The notes under the pieces are model-generated. The model did no database searches. It saw nothing but the letters and a program-made list of their open reading frames with translations, and had not been told where the DNA came from. A stretch of DNA of 64,000 nt from Streptomyces wedmorensis (GTDB lineage Bacteria > Actinomycetota > Actinomycetes > Streptomycetales > Streptomycetaceae): the NCBI RefSeq assembly GCF_000716445.1, contig NZ_JNWK01000015.1, positions 1 through 64,000 of the forward strand. Reading direction: 5' to 3'. Numbering within the stretch: the first letter of the stretch is position 1; every line of letters begins with the position of its first letter. This document shows positions 52,070 through 64,000 of the stretch, piece by piece. The position numbers and the translations under genes are program-made.

Positions 52070-52139
52070 GCTCCGAGCGTACGAGCAGAGCGCCGCGGCG
52101 GCCTGTTCTGGGCGGCCGACCGGGCGCCGGACGCCGGGG

Positions 52140-53100
52140 TCACCAGGTGGGCGGGCTCGCGATCGCGCGGGCCAGGACGTCGTCGAGGACGCGGGCGGTG
52201 GTCTCGACGTCGTACGTGGAGTTGTCGATGATCGGCAGCCCCGAGCCGTACCAGCCGGCCATCCGGCCGTGGATGGCCGCGACCTCCTCGTCCGAGAGGC
52301 GCCGGTTGCCGCTCCGCTCCGCGTTGCGCTCCAGGACGACCTCGAGACCGGGCAGCAGGACCACCGGGAGCAGGCCGGGCCCGACGTGCCGCTTCCAGCC
52401 GCCGAGCCCGACGACGGGCCGGTCGGGGAAGACGGCGTCGTCGACGATGCAGGAGATCCCGTTGGCGAGGAAGTTGCGCGCGGCGAAGCCGCAGGTCCGG
52501 CGGGCGAGCCGGTACTGCGCCTCGGAGTGCTCGTTCCACCCCGACTGCGGGTCGGCGAACCCGGAGCAGACCCACTCGCGGACGTCGTCGAGGCTGATGT
52601 GCGCCGTGGGCACCCGCCGGCGCTGCGCCCAGTGGCGCGCGACGGTCGTCTTGCCGGCCCCCGCGGGCCCGATCAGCAGGACGGCGAGCGTGGCCGTGCC
52701 GGTCCCCCCGCCGTGCTCCGCGGGCGCCGGTGGCGCGCCCACGGGCGGCAGCGGTACGTGCCCGGTCAGGTCCGCACGCTGCGGCGGCGCGGCCGGGTAC
52801 GGCGCCGCGGCCTGCCGCTGCGGTACGGCCCCGGACCCGCCCCACCCCGGTCCTCCCGGGCCGGCCGGCGGCGCTCCGGGCGCCGGGTGCGGAGGCGGTG
52901 CCTGCGGATGGCGCGGGGCGCCCCCCTGGACCGTCGGGTGCACTCCCGGTCGCGTACGGGGTCCCCTGCGGCGGGGTCGGGGGGACGGGGGGCGCGGTAC
53001 GGGCGCCTCCGTCCGCCGCCGGTCCCGGCGCGGGGCCGGGGTCGGGTGCCTGCCCCGGCCGTTCGGGCGGTGGCAGCGGACCCCCCACTGCGTGCTGCAT
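52140..53100 (-). pseudogene. P-loop kinase-like (AAA) gene with apparent frameshift
   Basis: The C-terminal part (about 200 residues) is a P-loop kinase-type domain: ATLAVLLIGPAGAGKTTVAR with an intact Walker A, SLDDVREWV, and a lid-like ERNAERSGNRRLSDEEVAAI. The start expected from homologues (QHAVGGPLPPPERPG at ATG 53100, preceded by GGAG) lies in another frame. The Pro-rich linker changes frame near a run of six C (52921-52926): with five, a continuous protein of 319 residues would result. Upstream of that point the kinase frame turns Arg-rich and unlike a protein, and downstream of it the other frame does. Cause unknown: sequencing error, true mutation or slippage. Related to polynucleotide-kinase or zeta-like folds; substrate unknown. 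Confidence 0.7.
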
Positions 53101-53213
53101 CCGGTGCCACTCCGTCTCGTACGTCTGTCGGCCTCTGGAATCCGTGGACGCCGGAACGTTACCGTCCCCGACCCCCACAAGGGCAACGGCCGGGGACGTC
53201 CCCTGGTGCCCCG

Positions 53214-56450
<3,237 letters not shown>

Positions 56451-56564
56451 CGATGCTCCTCATGCTCGCGCCTGGGCACTGCGACGGCACGGCCGGGTGC
56501 GCGGCCCTGGCCCGCCGCCCCCGATCCTTTCACGTCCCGGGGACGAACCCGGCCTCCGGTCCAT

Positions 56565-56792
56565 CTATCGGACGCGGACGTCGAGTTCCTGGACAGGCTC
56601 GTCCTCGTCCGGGGACCCGCCGAAGCGGGTGCGCAGCCACCCGAGGCCCACGTGCACGAGGCCGGCGAGACCGGCGGCGAGGAGCGGATGGCGCAGCCAC
56701 TCGGGCAGGTGGCCGAAGATCACCATCCTGAAGAAGAGCGCGATGTCGATCGCCGTGTCCCATTTGGACGCGAGCGTCAGTCCCTCACCCAT
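56565..56792 (-). CDS. Small membrane protein between aroE and aroC
   Basis: A 75-residue protein with one hydrophobic region at about residues 30-52 (PEWLRHPLLAAGLAGLVHVG), flanked by an amphipathic start (WDTAIDIALFFRMVIF) and an acidic tail (GGSPDEDEPVQELD). ATG 56792 follows a GGGGGA run. Codon use in this frame is typical for the region. It lies 46 bases after aroE and 114 bases before aroC. Function unknown. Confidence 0.65.
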   Translation of the reverse strand: MGEGLTLASKWDTAIDIALFFRMVIFGHLPEWLRHPLLAAGLAGLVHVGLGWLRTRFGGSPDEDEPVQELDVRVR

Positions 56793-56838
56793 GTCGCCGT
56801 GTTCCCCCGTGTTCCGCCGCTCGGCATGGCGGTTCAGC

Positions 56839-57666
56839 CTAGCGGGAGGCCAGCGCCTGTTCTCCCGCCGCCCGCATGACCGCGAGCGGGGCGGGCGTGC
56901 GGCCCGTGATCTGCTCGACCTGGAGGACGGCCTGGTGGACGAGGAGGTCGAGGCCGCCGACGACCTTGCCGCCGCGGTCGGACCAGGCGGCGGCGAGCGC
57001 GGTGGGCCAGGGGTCGTAGAGGACGTCGAAGAGGGTGCCGACGGCGTCCGGGACGGCGGCGGCGAGGGCGTCGGTGGTGCCGGCCGGGGTGGTCGCGACG
57101 ACCAGCGGCGACGCGAAGGCCTCGGCCGCGCGCTCCCAGTCGGCGATACGGACGTCCACGTCGAGCCGCTCGCCCCAGCCGCGCATCTCCGCGGCGCGCG
57201 CCTCGCTCCGTACGTACGCGGTGACCGGGCCGCCGCAGATCCGGGCGAGCGCGGCGAGCGCTGAGGAGGCGGTGGCGCCGGCGCCGAGGATCGCCGCCGA
57301 CTCCACCTTGTCCACGCCCCGCTCGCGCAGGGCTGCGATCATGCCGGGGATGTCGGTGTTGTCGCCGACCCGCCGGCCGTCCTCGCGGAGGACGACCGTG
57401 TTGACCGCCTCCACGGCGGCGGCCGTGTCGCTGACCTCGTCGAGGAGCGGGATGATCGCCCGCTTGAGCGGCATGGTCAGCGACAGGCCCGCCCACGAGC
57501 GGTCGAGTTCCGCGACGAAGCCCGGCAGGGCGGCCTCGTCGACCTCGAACCGCTCGTACGACCAGTCGTCGAGACCGAGCTCGGCGTACGCGGCCCGGTG
57601 CAGGACCGGGGAGAGCGAGTGGGCGATCGGCGATCCGAGGACCGCCGCACGGCGTGCTGCCGCCAT
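56839..57666 (-). CDS. aroE: Shikimate dehydrogenase
   Basis: Reduces dehydroshikimate to shikimate with NADPH. The 275-residue protein has the substrate loop VLGSPIAHSLSPVLHRAAYA, LSLTMPLKRAIIPLLDEVSD with the catalytic Lys, and the nucleotide-binding AAILGAGATASSALAALARI. ATG 57666 shares its A with the mltG stop (TGATG), so it is coupled to mltG rather than to the other aro genes, which lie beyond a small membrane-protein gene. Confidence 0.95.
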   Translation of the reverse strand: MAAARRAAVLGSPIAHSLSPVLHRAAYAELGLDDWSYERFEVDEAALPGFVAELDRSWAGLSLTMPLKRAIIPLLDEVSDTAAAVEAVNTVVLREDGRRVGDNTDIPGMIAALRERGVDKVESAAILGAGATASSALAALARICGGPVTAYVRSEARAAEMRGWGERLDVDVRIADWERAAEAFASPLVVATTPAGTTDALAAAVPDAVGTLFDVLYDPWPTALAAAWSDRGGKVVGGLDLLVHQAVLQVEQITGRTPAPLAVMRAAGEQALASR

Positions 57667-59441
57667 CAGTTCTTCTTCCTCGACTCGTTGAACTTGTCGA
57701 CCAGCTTCTGGTGCTCGGCGTTGGTCTTCGTGAACTGGGAGGTCTTGCCGTCGATCGAGATGAAGTAGTACCAGCCGTCGTTCGTCGGGCTGAGCACCCC
57801 CTGCACCGCCTCGACGCCGGGGTTGCCGATGGGACCGGGCGGCAGGCCCTTGACGAAGTACGTGTTGTACGGGTTGTCGTACTTCCGCAGCTCTTCGAGC
57901 GTGAGGTCGATCTCGCTCTGGTTCTTGATGTAGTTGTACGTCGAGTCGAACTCCAGCCCGCCGTAGGTCTGCGGGTTCGACGGCTTGAGCCGGTTGTAGA
58001 CGACCTCGGCCATCTTGCGGAAGTCGTCGTGCGACACGCCCTCGGCCTGGACGAGGCTCGCGATCGTGACGAGTTCCCAGGGGCTCTCGACGCCGAGCGC
58101 CTGCGCCTTGGCCTCCAGGTCGAGCTTCCCGTACTCCTGGTTCGCGCGGCTCACCATCTTGCGGAGCACGTCCTCGGGCTTGTTGCCCTTGGCGACCGGG
58201 TAGCTCGCCGGGAAGAGGAAGCCCTCCAGCGGGTCCTTCACGTTCTTGTGGTTCTTGGCCCACTCCGGCAGGCCCAGGTCGTCCGCCTTCGCCTTCGCGA
58301 CGCCCTGTGTCGTGCCCGGCTTGAGGTCGAGCTTCTTGTCGATCTGCTCGTACACCCAGACGTTCCGCCGACCCTCGGGGATGACGAAGTTGGTCTGGCT
58401 GGCCGGATCGAGCATCAGCGCGACCGCGCTCTCGGCCGACATCTCCTTCTTCAGCGTGTAGACGCCCGCCTGGATCGAGAGGCCGCGCGGGTTCTTCTGC
58501 TGCGCCGAGACGAAGGCGTCGACGCTCTTGACGACGCCCGCCCTCTTGAGGATGTTGCCGATCTCGTAGCCGCCGGCGGACTTGGGGATCTCGACCTGGA
58601 CGTCCCCGCTGCCGCTACCCGTGTAGTCGGGTGCCGCGCCGAACTCGCCCTGCCAGAACTGGTAGCCGAAGTAGCCGATGCCGCCGACGCCGCCCGCGAG
58701 GACGAGCGCGACGACCAGGCAGGCCACGCCGTTCTTGCCTTTGCGCTTCTTCGCCTTGCTGCGGCGTTCGCGGTCGCCGCCGCGGGAGCCCCGGCCGGCC
58801 GGTTCCTCGTCGTACTCGTCGTCGTGGTCGTCCTCGCCGGTGAAGAAGGCGTGCTGCTCCTCCTCCGGCTCCGGGCTCGCCTCTTCCTCCGGGGCCCAGT
58901 CGATCACCGGCTCCGGCGGGGTCCGGCGGTGGCCGGGGGGCTGCGGCGGCGGGTAGGCCTCGGGGGTGCCGTAGAGGTCCGGGTTCTGGCCGCCGTACGG
59001 ATCGGCCGGGGGCGCGCCGTACGCCATCGCCGCCTGGCCGGTCTCCCAGTTGCCGTCGTACTGCTGTCCGAGGCTCCCGGGCGTGTCGTAACCGCCCGGG
59101 TACCCCGTCCCGTACTGCTGCTGAGGCTGCTGCGCCTGCTGCTGGTGCTCCTGGTACTGCGACTGCTGCTGGTACTGCTGGTACTGCGGGTCCACGTAGC
59201 CCTGCGGCTGCTGCGACTGCTGCTGGTAGTGCTGCTGCTGCGACTGCTGCTGGTAGGGGTCGCCCTGGTAGCCCTGGCCCGCCTGGCCGTACGGGTCCTC
59301 GTAGCCGTGAGCGCCCTGGCCGTACTGGCTCGCCTGCTGCGGGTGCGGGTACTGCTGCTGGCCCTCCCACCCCTGGTCCCCGTACAGCGGGTCCCCGGGG
59401 TGCCACGGTTCGGAGCCAGGGCCCCGGCCATACTCAGTCAT
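57666..59441 (-). CDS. mltG: Endolytic murein transglycosylase MltG
   Basis: Cleaves nascent peptidoglycan strands and so sets their length. The 591-residue protein has an unusually long cytoplasmic N-terminus (1-237) rich in Gln/Tyr/Gly repeats (residues 30-110) and then Glu/Asp (184-213), a basic stop (RRSKAKKRKGK), one membrane helix (238-262), a LysM-like part and the YceG catalytic domain with Glu467 in IASLVQAEGVS. ATG 59441 follows GGGGA. The Gln-rich tail may form a binding platform or condensate; that is inference. It is coupled to aroE downstream. Confidence 0.94.
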   Translation of the reverse strand: MTEYGRGPGSEPWHPGDPLYGDQGWEGQQQYPHPQQASQYGQGAHGYEDPYGQAGQGYQGDPYQQQSQQQHYQQQSQQPQGYVDPQYQQYQQQSQYQEHQQQAQQPQQQYGTGYPGGYDTPGSLGQQYDGNWETGQAAMAYGAPPADPYGGQNPDLYGTPEAYPPPQPPGHRRTPPEPVIDWAPEEEASPEPEEEQHAFFTGEDDHDDEYDEEPAGRGSRGGDRERRSKAKKRKGKNGVACLVVALVLAGGVGGIGYFGYQFWQGEFGAAPDYTGSGSGDVQVEIPKSAGGYEIGNILKRAGVVKSVDAFVSAQQKNPRGLSIQAGVYTLKKEMSAESAVALMLDPASQTNFVIPEGRRNVWVYEQIDKKLDLKPGTTQGVAKAKADDLGLPEWAKNHKNVKDPLEGFLFPASYPVAKGNKPEDVLRKMVSRANQEYGKLDLEAKAQALGVESPWELVTIASLVQAEGVSHDDFRKMAEVVYNRLKPSNPQTYGGLEFDSTYNYIKNQSEIDLTLEELRKYDNPYNTYFVKGLPPGPIGNPGVEAVQGVLSPTNDGWYYFISIDGKTSQFTKTNAEHQKLVDKFNESRKKN

Positions 59442-59543
59442 CGATCCCCAAAACAGCCGCGAGGCTTCCGGACGATCCGCCTCTACGTAGTGCGGCAACT
59501 ATTCGAACACCGCCGCATCGCGCGGAACGTTACCGTATCGCGA

Positions 59544-60014
59544 TCAGATGACCACTTCGACGCCCTCGCCGGGAGGATTACCTGATACCCGTTCGGACTC
59601 AAGAGCGTTCTGAAGGATGATCACAGCGGCGGCCTGGTCGATGACGGACCGCCCCTTCTTGGCCTTCACCCCGGAGGCCCGCAGCCCCTGGGTCGCGGTG
59701 ACCGTGGTCATCCGCTCGTCGACGAGACGCACCGGCACCGGGGCGATGCCCTTGGCCATCTCCCGGGCGAACGCGCGGACCTTGGTCGCGGCCGGTCCCT
59801 CCCGCCCGCTGAGCGAGCGGGGCAGGCCCACGACGACCTCGATGGGCTCGTACTCCTCGACGATCTGGCGGAGCCGCCGGTGGGCGGCCGGGACGTCACG
59901 TCCCGGCACGGTCTCCACCGGCGTCGCGAGGACCCCGTCGGGGTCGCACGAGGCGACCCCGATCCGGGCGTCCCCGACGTCGACCGCGAGACGGCGGCCG
60001 CGGCGCATCGTCAC
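59544..60014 (-). CDS. ruvX: Holliday junction resolvase-like protein RuvX/YqgF
   Basis: A 156-residue RNase H-fold nuclease involved in 16S rRNA 5'-end or pre-rRNA processing in E. coli. [20 protein letters not shown] holds the first catalytic Asp, [17 protein letters not shown] the middle block and [13 protein letters not shown] the catalytic Glu; the [10 protein letters not shown] segment contains the last Asp. GTG 60014 overlaps the alaS stop (GTGA); ATG 60008 is an alternative. The alaS-ruvX-mltG-aroE order is standard for actinomycetes. Confidence 0.96.
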   Translation of the reverse strand: MTMRRGRRLAVDVGDARIGVASCDPDGVLATPVETVPGRDVPAAHRRLRQIVEEYEPIEVVVGLPRSLSGREGPAATKVRAFAREMAKGIAPVPVRLVDERMTTVTATQGLRASGVKAKKGRSVIDQAAAVIILQNALESERVSGNPPGEGVEVVI

Positions 60015-62680
60015 GCCGTCTCCACCACGAGGCGCTCGACGGCGGCGATGGCCTCGCCGACGGCCTCCGGGTTCTGGCCGCCGCCCTGGGCGACGTCCGG
60101 CTTGCCGCCGCCACCGCCACCGAGGGTCTTGGCGGCGGTGCGGACCAGCTCACCGGCCTTGAGACCGCGCTCACGGGCGGCCTCGTTGGTGGCGATGACC
60201 GTCAGCGGCTTGCCGTTGACCGCGGTGAACAGGGCGACGACCACCGGGCGGTCGGACGGGAAGCGTCCGCGCACGTCGAGGACCAGCTTGCGCAGGTCGT
60301 CGGCGCCGGTGCCGTCCTGCACCCGGCCCGTGACCAGGGCGAGGCCGCGGATGTCCTGGGCGGAGTCGACCAGACCGGCGGCGGCCTGGAGGACCTTCTC
60401 CGCACGGAACTTCTCGATCTCCTTCTCGGCGTCCTTCAGCTTGCCGAGCATGGCGGAGACCTTCTCCGGCAGCTCCTCGGGACGGCCCTTGACCAGCTCC
60501 TGGAGCTGGGCGACGACCGTGTGCTCACGGGCGAGGAAGTTGTACGCGTCGACGCCGACGAGGGCCTCGATGCGGCGCACGCCGGAACCGATGGACGACT
60601 CGCCGAGCAGCTTCACCAGACCCAGCTGGGCGGTGTTGCCGACGTGCGTACCGCCGCACAGCTCCTTGGAGAAGTCGCCGATGGTGACGACGCGGACCTG
60701 CTCGCCGTACTTCTCGCCGAACTCGGCGATGGCGCCCTGGCGCTTGGCCTCGTTGATCGGCATGACCTCGGCGTGGACCTCGAGCTCGCGCGAGAGGACC
60801 TCGTTGATCTTCTGCTCGACGTCGGTGAGCACGGCGCCGGGGACGGCGTTCGGCGAACCGAAGTCGAAGCGGAAGCGGCCGGGCTGGTTCTCGGAACCGG
60901 CCTGGGCGGCCGTCGGGCCGAGGGCGTCGCGCAGCGCCTGGTGGGTCAGGTGGGTGGCCGAGTGGGCGCGGGCGATGGCCCGGCGGCGCTTGACGTCGAT
61001 GGAGGCGTACGCGGTGGCGCCGACGGTCACCTCGCCGACCTGCACGGAACCCTTGTGCACGGAGACGCCGGGGACCGGCTGCTGGACGTCGCGGACCTCG
61101 ATGACGGCGCCGCTGTGCAGCTTGATCCGGCCCTGGTCGGCGATCTGGCCGCCGCCCTCGGCGTAGAACGGGGTCCGGTCCAGGACGACCTCGACCTCGT
61201 CGCCCTCGGAGGCGGCCGGCGAGGAGACGCCGTTGACGAGGAGACCGACGACCGTGGTCTCGCCCTCGGTGTTGGTGTAGCCGGTGAACTGGGTGGCGCC
61301 GTTGCCGTCGGCGATCTCCCGGTACGCGGTCATGTCGGCGTGGCCGGTCTTCTTGGCCTTGGCGTCGGCCTTGGCGCGGTCCCGCTGCTCCTTCATCAGG
61401 CGGCGGAAGCCGTCCTCGTCCACGGAGAGGCCCTGCTCGGCGGCCATCTCCAGGGTGAGGTCGATCGGGAAGCCCCACGTGTCGTGGAGCAGGAAGGCCT
61501 TCTCGCCGGCGAGGATCGTGCCGCCGGCGGCCTTGGTCTCGGTGACGGCGGTGTCGAGGATGTTGGTGCCGCCCTTGAGGGCCTTGAGGAACGCGGCCTC
61601 CTCGGCGAGGGCGACGGTCTCGATCCGCTTGCGGTCGGTGACCAGCTCCGGGTACTGCTCGCCCATCGTGTTGATCACGGTGTCGACGAGGTCCTGGACG
61701 ACCGGGCCGGTGGCGCCGAGCAGGCGCATGTTGCGGACGGCGCGGCGCATGATGCGGCGCAGCACGTAGCCGCGGCCCTCGTTGCCGGGGGTGACGCCGT
61801 CGCCGATGAGCATGACGGAGGTGCGCATGTGGTCGGCGACCACGCGCAGCGAGACGTCGCTGTCGTGGGCCTTGCCGTAGGCGACGCCGGTGAGCTCGGT
61901 GGCCTTGTCGATGACGACCTGGAGGGTGTCCGTCTCGTACATGTTCTGGACGCCCTGGAGGATCATCGCCAGGCGCTCGAGGCCGAGGCCCGTGTCGATG
62001 TTCTTCGACGGCAGCTCGCCGAGGATCGGGAAGTCGTCCTTGCCGGAGCCCTCGCCGCGCTCGTACTGCATGAAGACCAGGTTCCAGATCTCCACGTACC
62101 GCTCGTCGTTGACGGCCGGGCCGCCCTCGACGCCGAACTCGGGACCGCGGTCGTAGTTGATCTCGGAGCACGGGCCGCAGGGACCGGGGACGCCCATCGA
62201 CCAGTAGTTGTCCTTCTTGCCGAGGCGCTGGATGCGCTCGGCCGGGACGCCGACGACGTCGCGCCAGATCTGCTCGGCCTCGTCGTCCTCCTGGTAGACG
62301 GTGATCCAGAGCTTCTCCGGCTCCAGCCCGTAGCCGCCGTGCTCCACCGGGGTGGTCAGCAGCTCCCAGGCGAGCTTGATGGCGCCTTCCTTGAAGTAGT
62401 CGCCGAAGGAGAAGTTGCCGCACATCTGGAAGAACGTGCCGTGGCGGGTGGTCTTGCCGACTTCCTCGATGTCGGGCGTGCGCACGCACTTCTGCACGCT
62501 GGAAGCGCGCGTGAAGGGCGGCTTGACCTCACCCAGGAAGTAGGGCTTGAAGGGCACCATGCCGGCGGGGACGAGCAGCAGAGTCGGGTCGTCCGCGATG
62601 AGCGACGCCGAAGGGACGACGGTGTGCCCGCGCTCCTCGAAGAAGCTCAGCCAGCGGCGGCGGATTTCAGCCGACTCCAT
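60011..62680 (-). CDS. alaS: Alanyl-tRNA synthetase
   Basis: An 889-residue class II synthetase. The N-terminal domain (about 1-240) carries [20 protein letters not shown] and [15 protein letters not shown]; the tRNA-recognition region follows; the editing domain (about 560-710) has [16 protein letters not shown] and [13 protein letters not shown] with the zinc His/Cys set. The C-terminal DHHA1 domain ends in a Gly-rich loop ([16 protein letters not shown]). The ATG shares one base with the DUF6167 stop (TGATG). Confidence 0.98.
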   Translation of the reverse strand: MESAEIRRRWLSFFEERGHTVVPSASLIADDPTLLLVPAGMVPFKPYFLGEVKPPFTRASSVQKCVRTPDIEEVGKTTRHGTFFQMCGNFSFGDYFKEGAIKLAWELLTTPVEHGGYGLEPEKLWITVYQEDDEAEQIWRDVVGVPAERIQRLGKKDNYWSMGVPGPCGPCSEINYDRGPEFGVEGGPAVNDERYVEIWNLVFMQYERGEGSGKDDFPILGELPSKNIDTGLGLERLAMILQGVQNMYETDTLQVVIDKATELTGVAYGKAHDSDVSLRVVADHMRTSVMLIGDGVTPGNEGRGYVLRRIMRRAVRNMRLLGATGPVVQDLVDTVINTMGEQYPELVTDRKRIETVALAEEAAFLKALKGGTNILDTAVTETKAAGGTILAGEKAFLLHDTWGFPIDLTLEMAAEQGLSVDEDGFRRLMKEQRDRAKADAKAKKTGHADMTAYREIADGNGATQFTGYTNTEGETTVVGLLVNGVSSPAASEGDEVEVVLDRTPFYAEGGGQIADQGRIKLHSGAVIEVRDVQQPVPGVSVHKGSVQVGEVTVGATAYASIDVKRRRAIARAHSATHLTHQALRDALGPTAAQAGSENQPGRFRFDFGSPNAVPGAVLTDVEQKINEVLSRELEVHAEVMPINEAKRQGAIAEFGEKYGEQVRVVTIGDFSKELCGGTHVGNTAQLGLVKLLGESSIGSGVRRIEALVGVDAYNFLAREHTVVAQLQELVKGRPEELPEKVSAMLGKLKDAEKEIEKFRAEKVLQAAAGLVDSAQDIRGLALVTGRVQDGTGADDLRKLVLDVRGRFPSDRPVVVALFTAVNGKPLTVIATNEAARERGLKAGELVRTAAKTLGGGGGGKPDVAQGGGQNPEAVGEAIAAVERLVVETA

Positions 62681-63036
62681 CAGTGGTCCTCATTCCGGTT
62701 GTACGGGATCGTGGGAATTGAATGCGTGGTCTTGAACGGCGTGGTGCCGAGCGCGGCCCTGCGGCGGGGCTCCGGAAGCTCGCGGTCGAGGGCGGTGCCC
62801 TGGTCCACGGGGGCGTCGAGCCCGAGCGCCTCGCCCAGCTCGGCCTCGCGCTGGAGCATGCCCGCCCTCACGTCGAGGGCGAAGTCCTTGAGGCGGTGGC
62901 CGGTCTCGACGGCCTTGTTCGCCGCCTGGGCCGCGAGGCTCTCGGGGGTCAGCTGCTTCAGCTTGCGGTTGACCTTGGTGGTGGCCCACACACCGGCGGC
63001 TGCGCCGGCCGTGAACCAGAACGTGCGGCGGAACAT
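62680..63036 (-). CDS. DUF6167 family protein
   Basis: A 118-residue protein with a short hydrophobic N-terminus ([20 protein letters not shown]) that may anchor it in the membrane, followed by a charged helical stretch ([20 protein letters not shown]) and a disordered tail. The family is restricted to actinomycetes and linked to alaS; its role is unknown. ATG 63036 is 6 bases after the DUF948 stop, and its stop overlaps alaS by one base. Confidence 0.85.
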   Translation of the reverse strand: MFRRTFWFTAGAAAGVWATTKVNRKLKQLTPESLAAQAANKAVETGHRLKDFALDVRAGMLQREAELGEALGLDAPVDQGTALDRELPEPRRRAALGTTPFKTTHSIPTIPYNRNEDH

Positions 63037-63042
63037 CGCGGC

Positions 63043-63474
63043 TCAGCCCTTCTGCTTCCGGCGTCTCGAGGACGGCACGGTACGGCCGACGATCACAGTA
63101 CGTCGCGCGGAGCCGCGCGGCGCGTCCTCTCCGTCCCGGCCGAGCGCCTTGCGCACGCCGTAGCCGAAGGCGGCCACCTTGACGAGCGGGCCCCCGAAGG
63201 TGGAGGCGACGGTGGAGGAGAGCGCGGAGGCGTTGGAGGTGACCTCCTGGACGTCCGACGCGATGGCGTCGACCCGGTCCAGCTGGGTCTGTGCCGACCG
63301 CACGGTCGCGGAGGCGTCGACCAGCAGGGGGACGGCCTGTTCGGTCACGTCCGCCACCAGCTTGGTGGTCGCCCTGAGCGTCTGCGCCAGCCTCACCAGC
63401 ACGACGGCGAGGAAGGAGACCAGGATCGCCCAGAAGACGGCGACCAGGATGCCGGCAACCTCTCCACCGGTCAC
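63043..63474 (-). CDS. DUF948 domain protein
   Basis: A 143-residue membrane protein with an N-terminal helix (about 2-25; TGGEVAGILVAVFWAILVSF) followed by a coiled-coil-like region (LVADVTEQAVPLLVDASATV) characteristic of DUF948, and a basic C-terminal tail (SSRRRKQKG). DUF948 proteins are small membrane proteins of unknown role in Gram-positive bacteria. GTG 63474 starts at the helix; longer starts to 63522 add an Arg-rich segment without a ribosome site. It is first of the leftward alaS operon. Confidence 0.85.
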   Translation of the reverse strand: MTGGEVAGILVAVFWAILVSFLAVVLVRLAQTLRATTKLVADVTEQAVPLLVDASATVRSAQTQLDRVDAIASDVQEVTSNASALSSTVASTFGGPLVKVAAFGYGVRKALGRDGEDAPRGSARRTVIVGRTVPSSRRRKQKG

Positions 63475-63643
63475 TCTGCACCGCTCTCTGTGTCGTCGGG
63501 TCTGTCGTCGGGTTCTTGCCAAAAGTAGTCCCCCGACCCTATCGCGCCCGTGCTGTCCCGCCGTACCGCATTACCGCTCGTGGGACGGGAGTTAAGGGAA
63601 CCGATTGTACGGAGAGCGCGCGGATGGGTACGCTCCGTGTCCC

Positions 63644-64000
63644 ATGCGACGGAGCAATCTCCCGGCGGAGCTGAACCGGTTCGTCGGACGGGCCGCGGAG
63701 CAGGCCGCCCTGGCGGCGCTCCTTGAGGCGTCCCGCCTGGTCACGGTCGTGGGTGTCGGCGGGGTCGGCAAGACCCGGCTGGCGCTGCGGGCTGCCGCCG
63801 GGGCGCAGAAACGCTACGTCGACGGAGTGCGCCTCGCCGATCTCGCGCCGCTTCGCGACCCGGACCTGGTGGCGTACGCCCTGGTCGAGGCCCTCGGCCT
63901 GACCGACCACACCCTGCGGGCTCCGCGCGAGGTGCTCGTCGAGCACCTCGCCGAGCGCCGGATGCTGCTCGTGGTCGACGGGTTCGAGCATCTCGTGGAG
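63644..64000 (+). CDS. N-terminal part of a LuxR/AfsR-type ATPase regulator (cut by the window)
   Basis: The window ends 119 codons into a rightward gene. The visible protein begins MRRSNLPAELNRFVGRAAEQ, the usual opening of STAND-type ATPases in actinomycete regulators, with Walker A VVGVGGVGKTRLALRAA at about 33-49 and a Walker B-like LLVVDGFEHLVE at the cut end (the usual form is VVDNFEHL). Such proteins typically end in a TPR region or LuxR-type helix-turn-helix, which cannot be seen. It is divergent from the DUF948 gene. Confidence 0.85.
   Translation, partial: MRRSNLPAELNRFVGRAAEQAALAALLEASRLVTVVGVGGVGKTRLALRAAAGAQKRYVDGVRLADLAPLRDPDLVAYALVEALGLTDHTLRAPREVLVEHLAERRMLLVVDGFEHLVE

Noticed and set aside
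59000..59400. CTG-rich trinucleotide repeats as a non-coding microsatellite
   Set aside because: They are glutamine codons of the mltG N-terminal tail, read in frame on the minus strand.
63539..63991. Minus-strand frame at the right edge
   Set aside because: It lies opposite the STAND ATPase start, which has a clear P-loop; the minus frame has no recognisable features.

Overview
The window is chromosomal DNA of a Streptomyces or close relative. It is very GC-rich, codons end strongly in G or C, GTG and TTG starts are common, and it carries the developmental regulator BldD, the nucleoid protein sIHF and actinomycete-only families such as DUF6167 and DUF5995. Gene order from the riboflavin/histidine genes to alaS follows what I remember of the SCO1435-SCO1502 region of S. 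coelicolor, so most of the window is conserved core.

Positions 95-8940 (minus strand) hold a riboflavin operon headed by an FMN riboswitch (ribD-ribE-ribM-ribBA-ribH), followed by hisE-hisG, a small PH-domain membrane protein and two CNNM/CBS membrane proteins. Positions 9030-25960 are more accessory: a secreted GH18 chitinase with a classical direct-repeat chitinase promoter, an SDR protein, a ROK regulator divergent from an MFS transporter, a nucleobase permease, a DUF5995 protein, an amino-acid oxidase plus C-N hydrolase operon, a small secreted protein, an Lrp regulator plus amino-acid permease operon, an SGNH hydrolase, a repeat-rich non-coding gap and guaB1. Clusters of TTGCGC motifs with the same spacing lie upstream of both amino-acid operons and suggest one regulon.

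Positions 25957-40912 contain a lipoprotein RNase overlapping a barstar-type inhibitor, a SorC-type regulator, rpe, rsmB, fmt, a helix-turn-helix protein, a helicase-dead priA, metK, coaBC, rpoZ, gmk, sIHF, pyrF and pyrD. Positions 39803-48981 are the rest of the pyrimidine cluster (carB, carA, a PH-like membrane protein, pyrC, pyrB, pyrR), whose leader contains a PyrR-binding loop that overlaps the Shine-Dalgarno sequence. bldD is divergent from pyrR and has two BldD boxes on its promoter.

Positions 49837-63474 run leftward: a DUF948 protein, DUF6167 protein, alaS, ruvX, mltG and aroE, then a small membrane protein, aroC-aroK-aroB-aroQ, a P-loop kinase-like gene that appears frameshifted, an M24 peptidase homologue, efp and nusB. 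The right edge cuts a rightward LuxR/AfsR-type ATPase gene. Many neighbouring genes overlap by 1-8 bases (ATGA, GTGA, TGATG), and many transcription units end in perfect hairpins without U-tracts. No tRNA, rRNA, CRISPR array, insertion sequence or prophage was seen.
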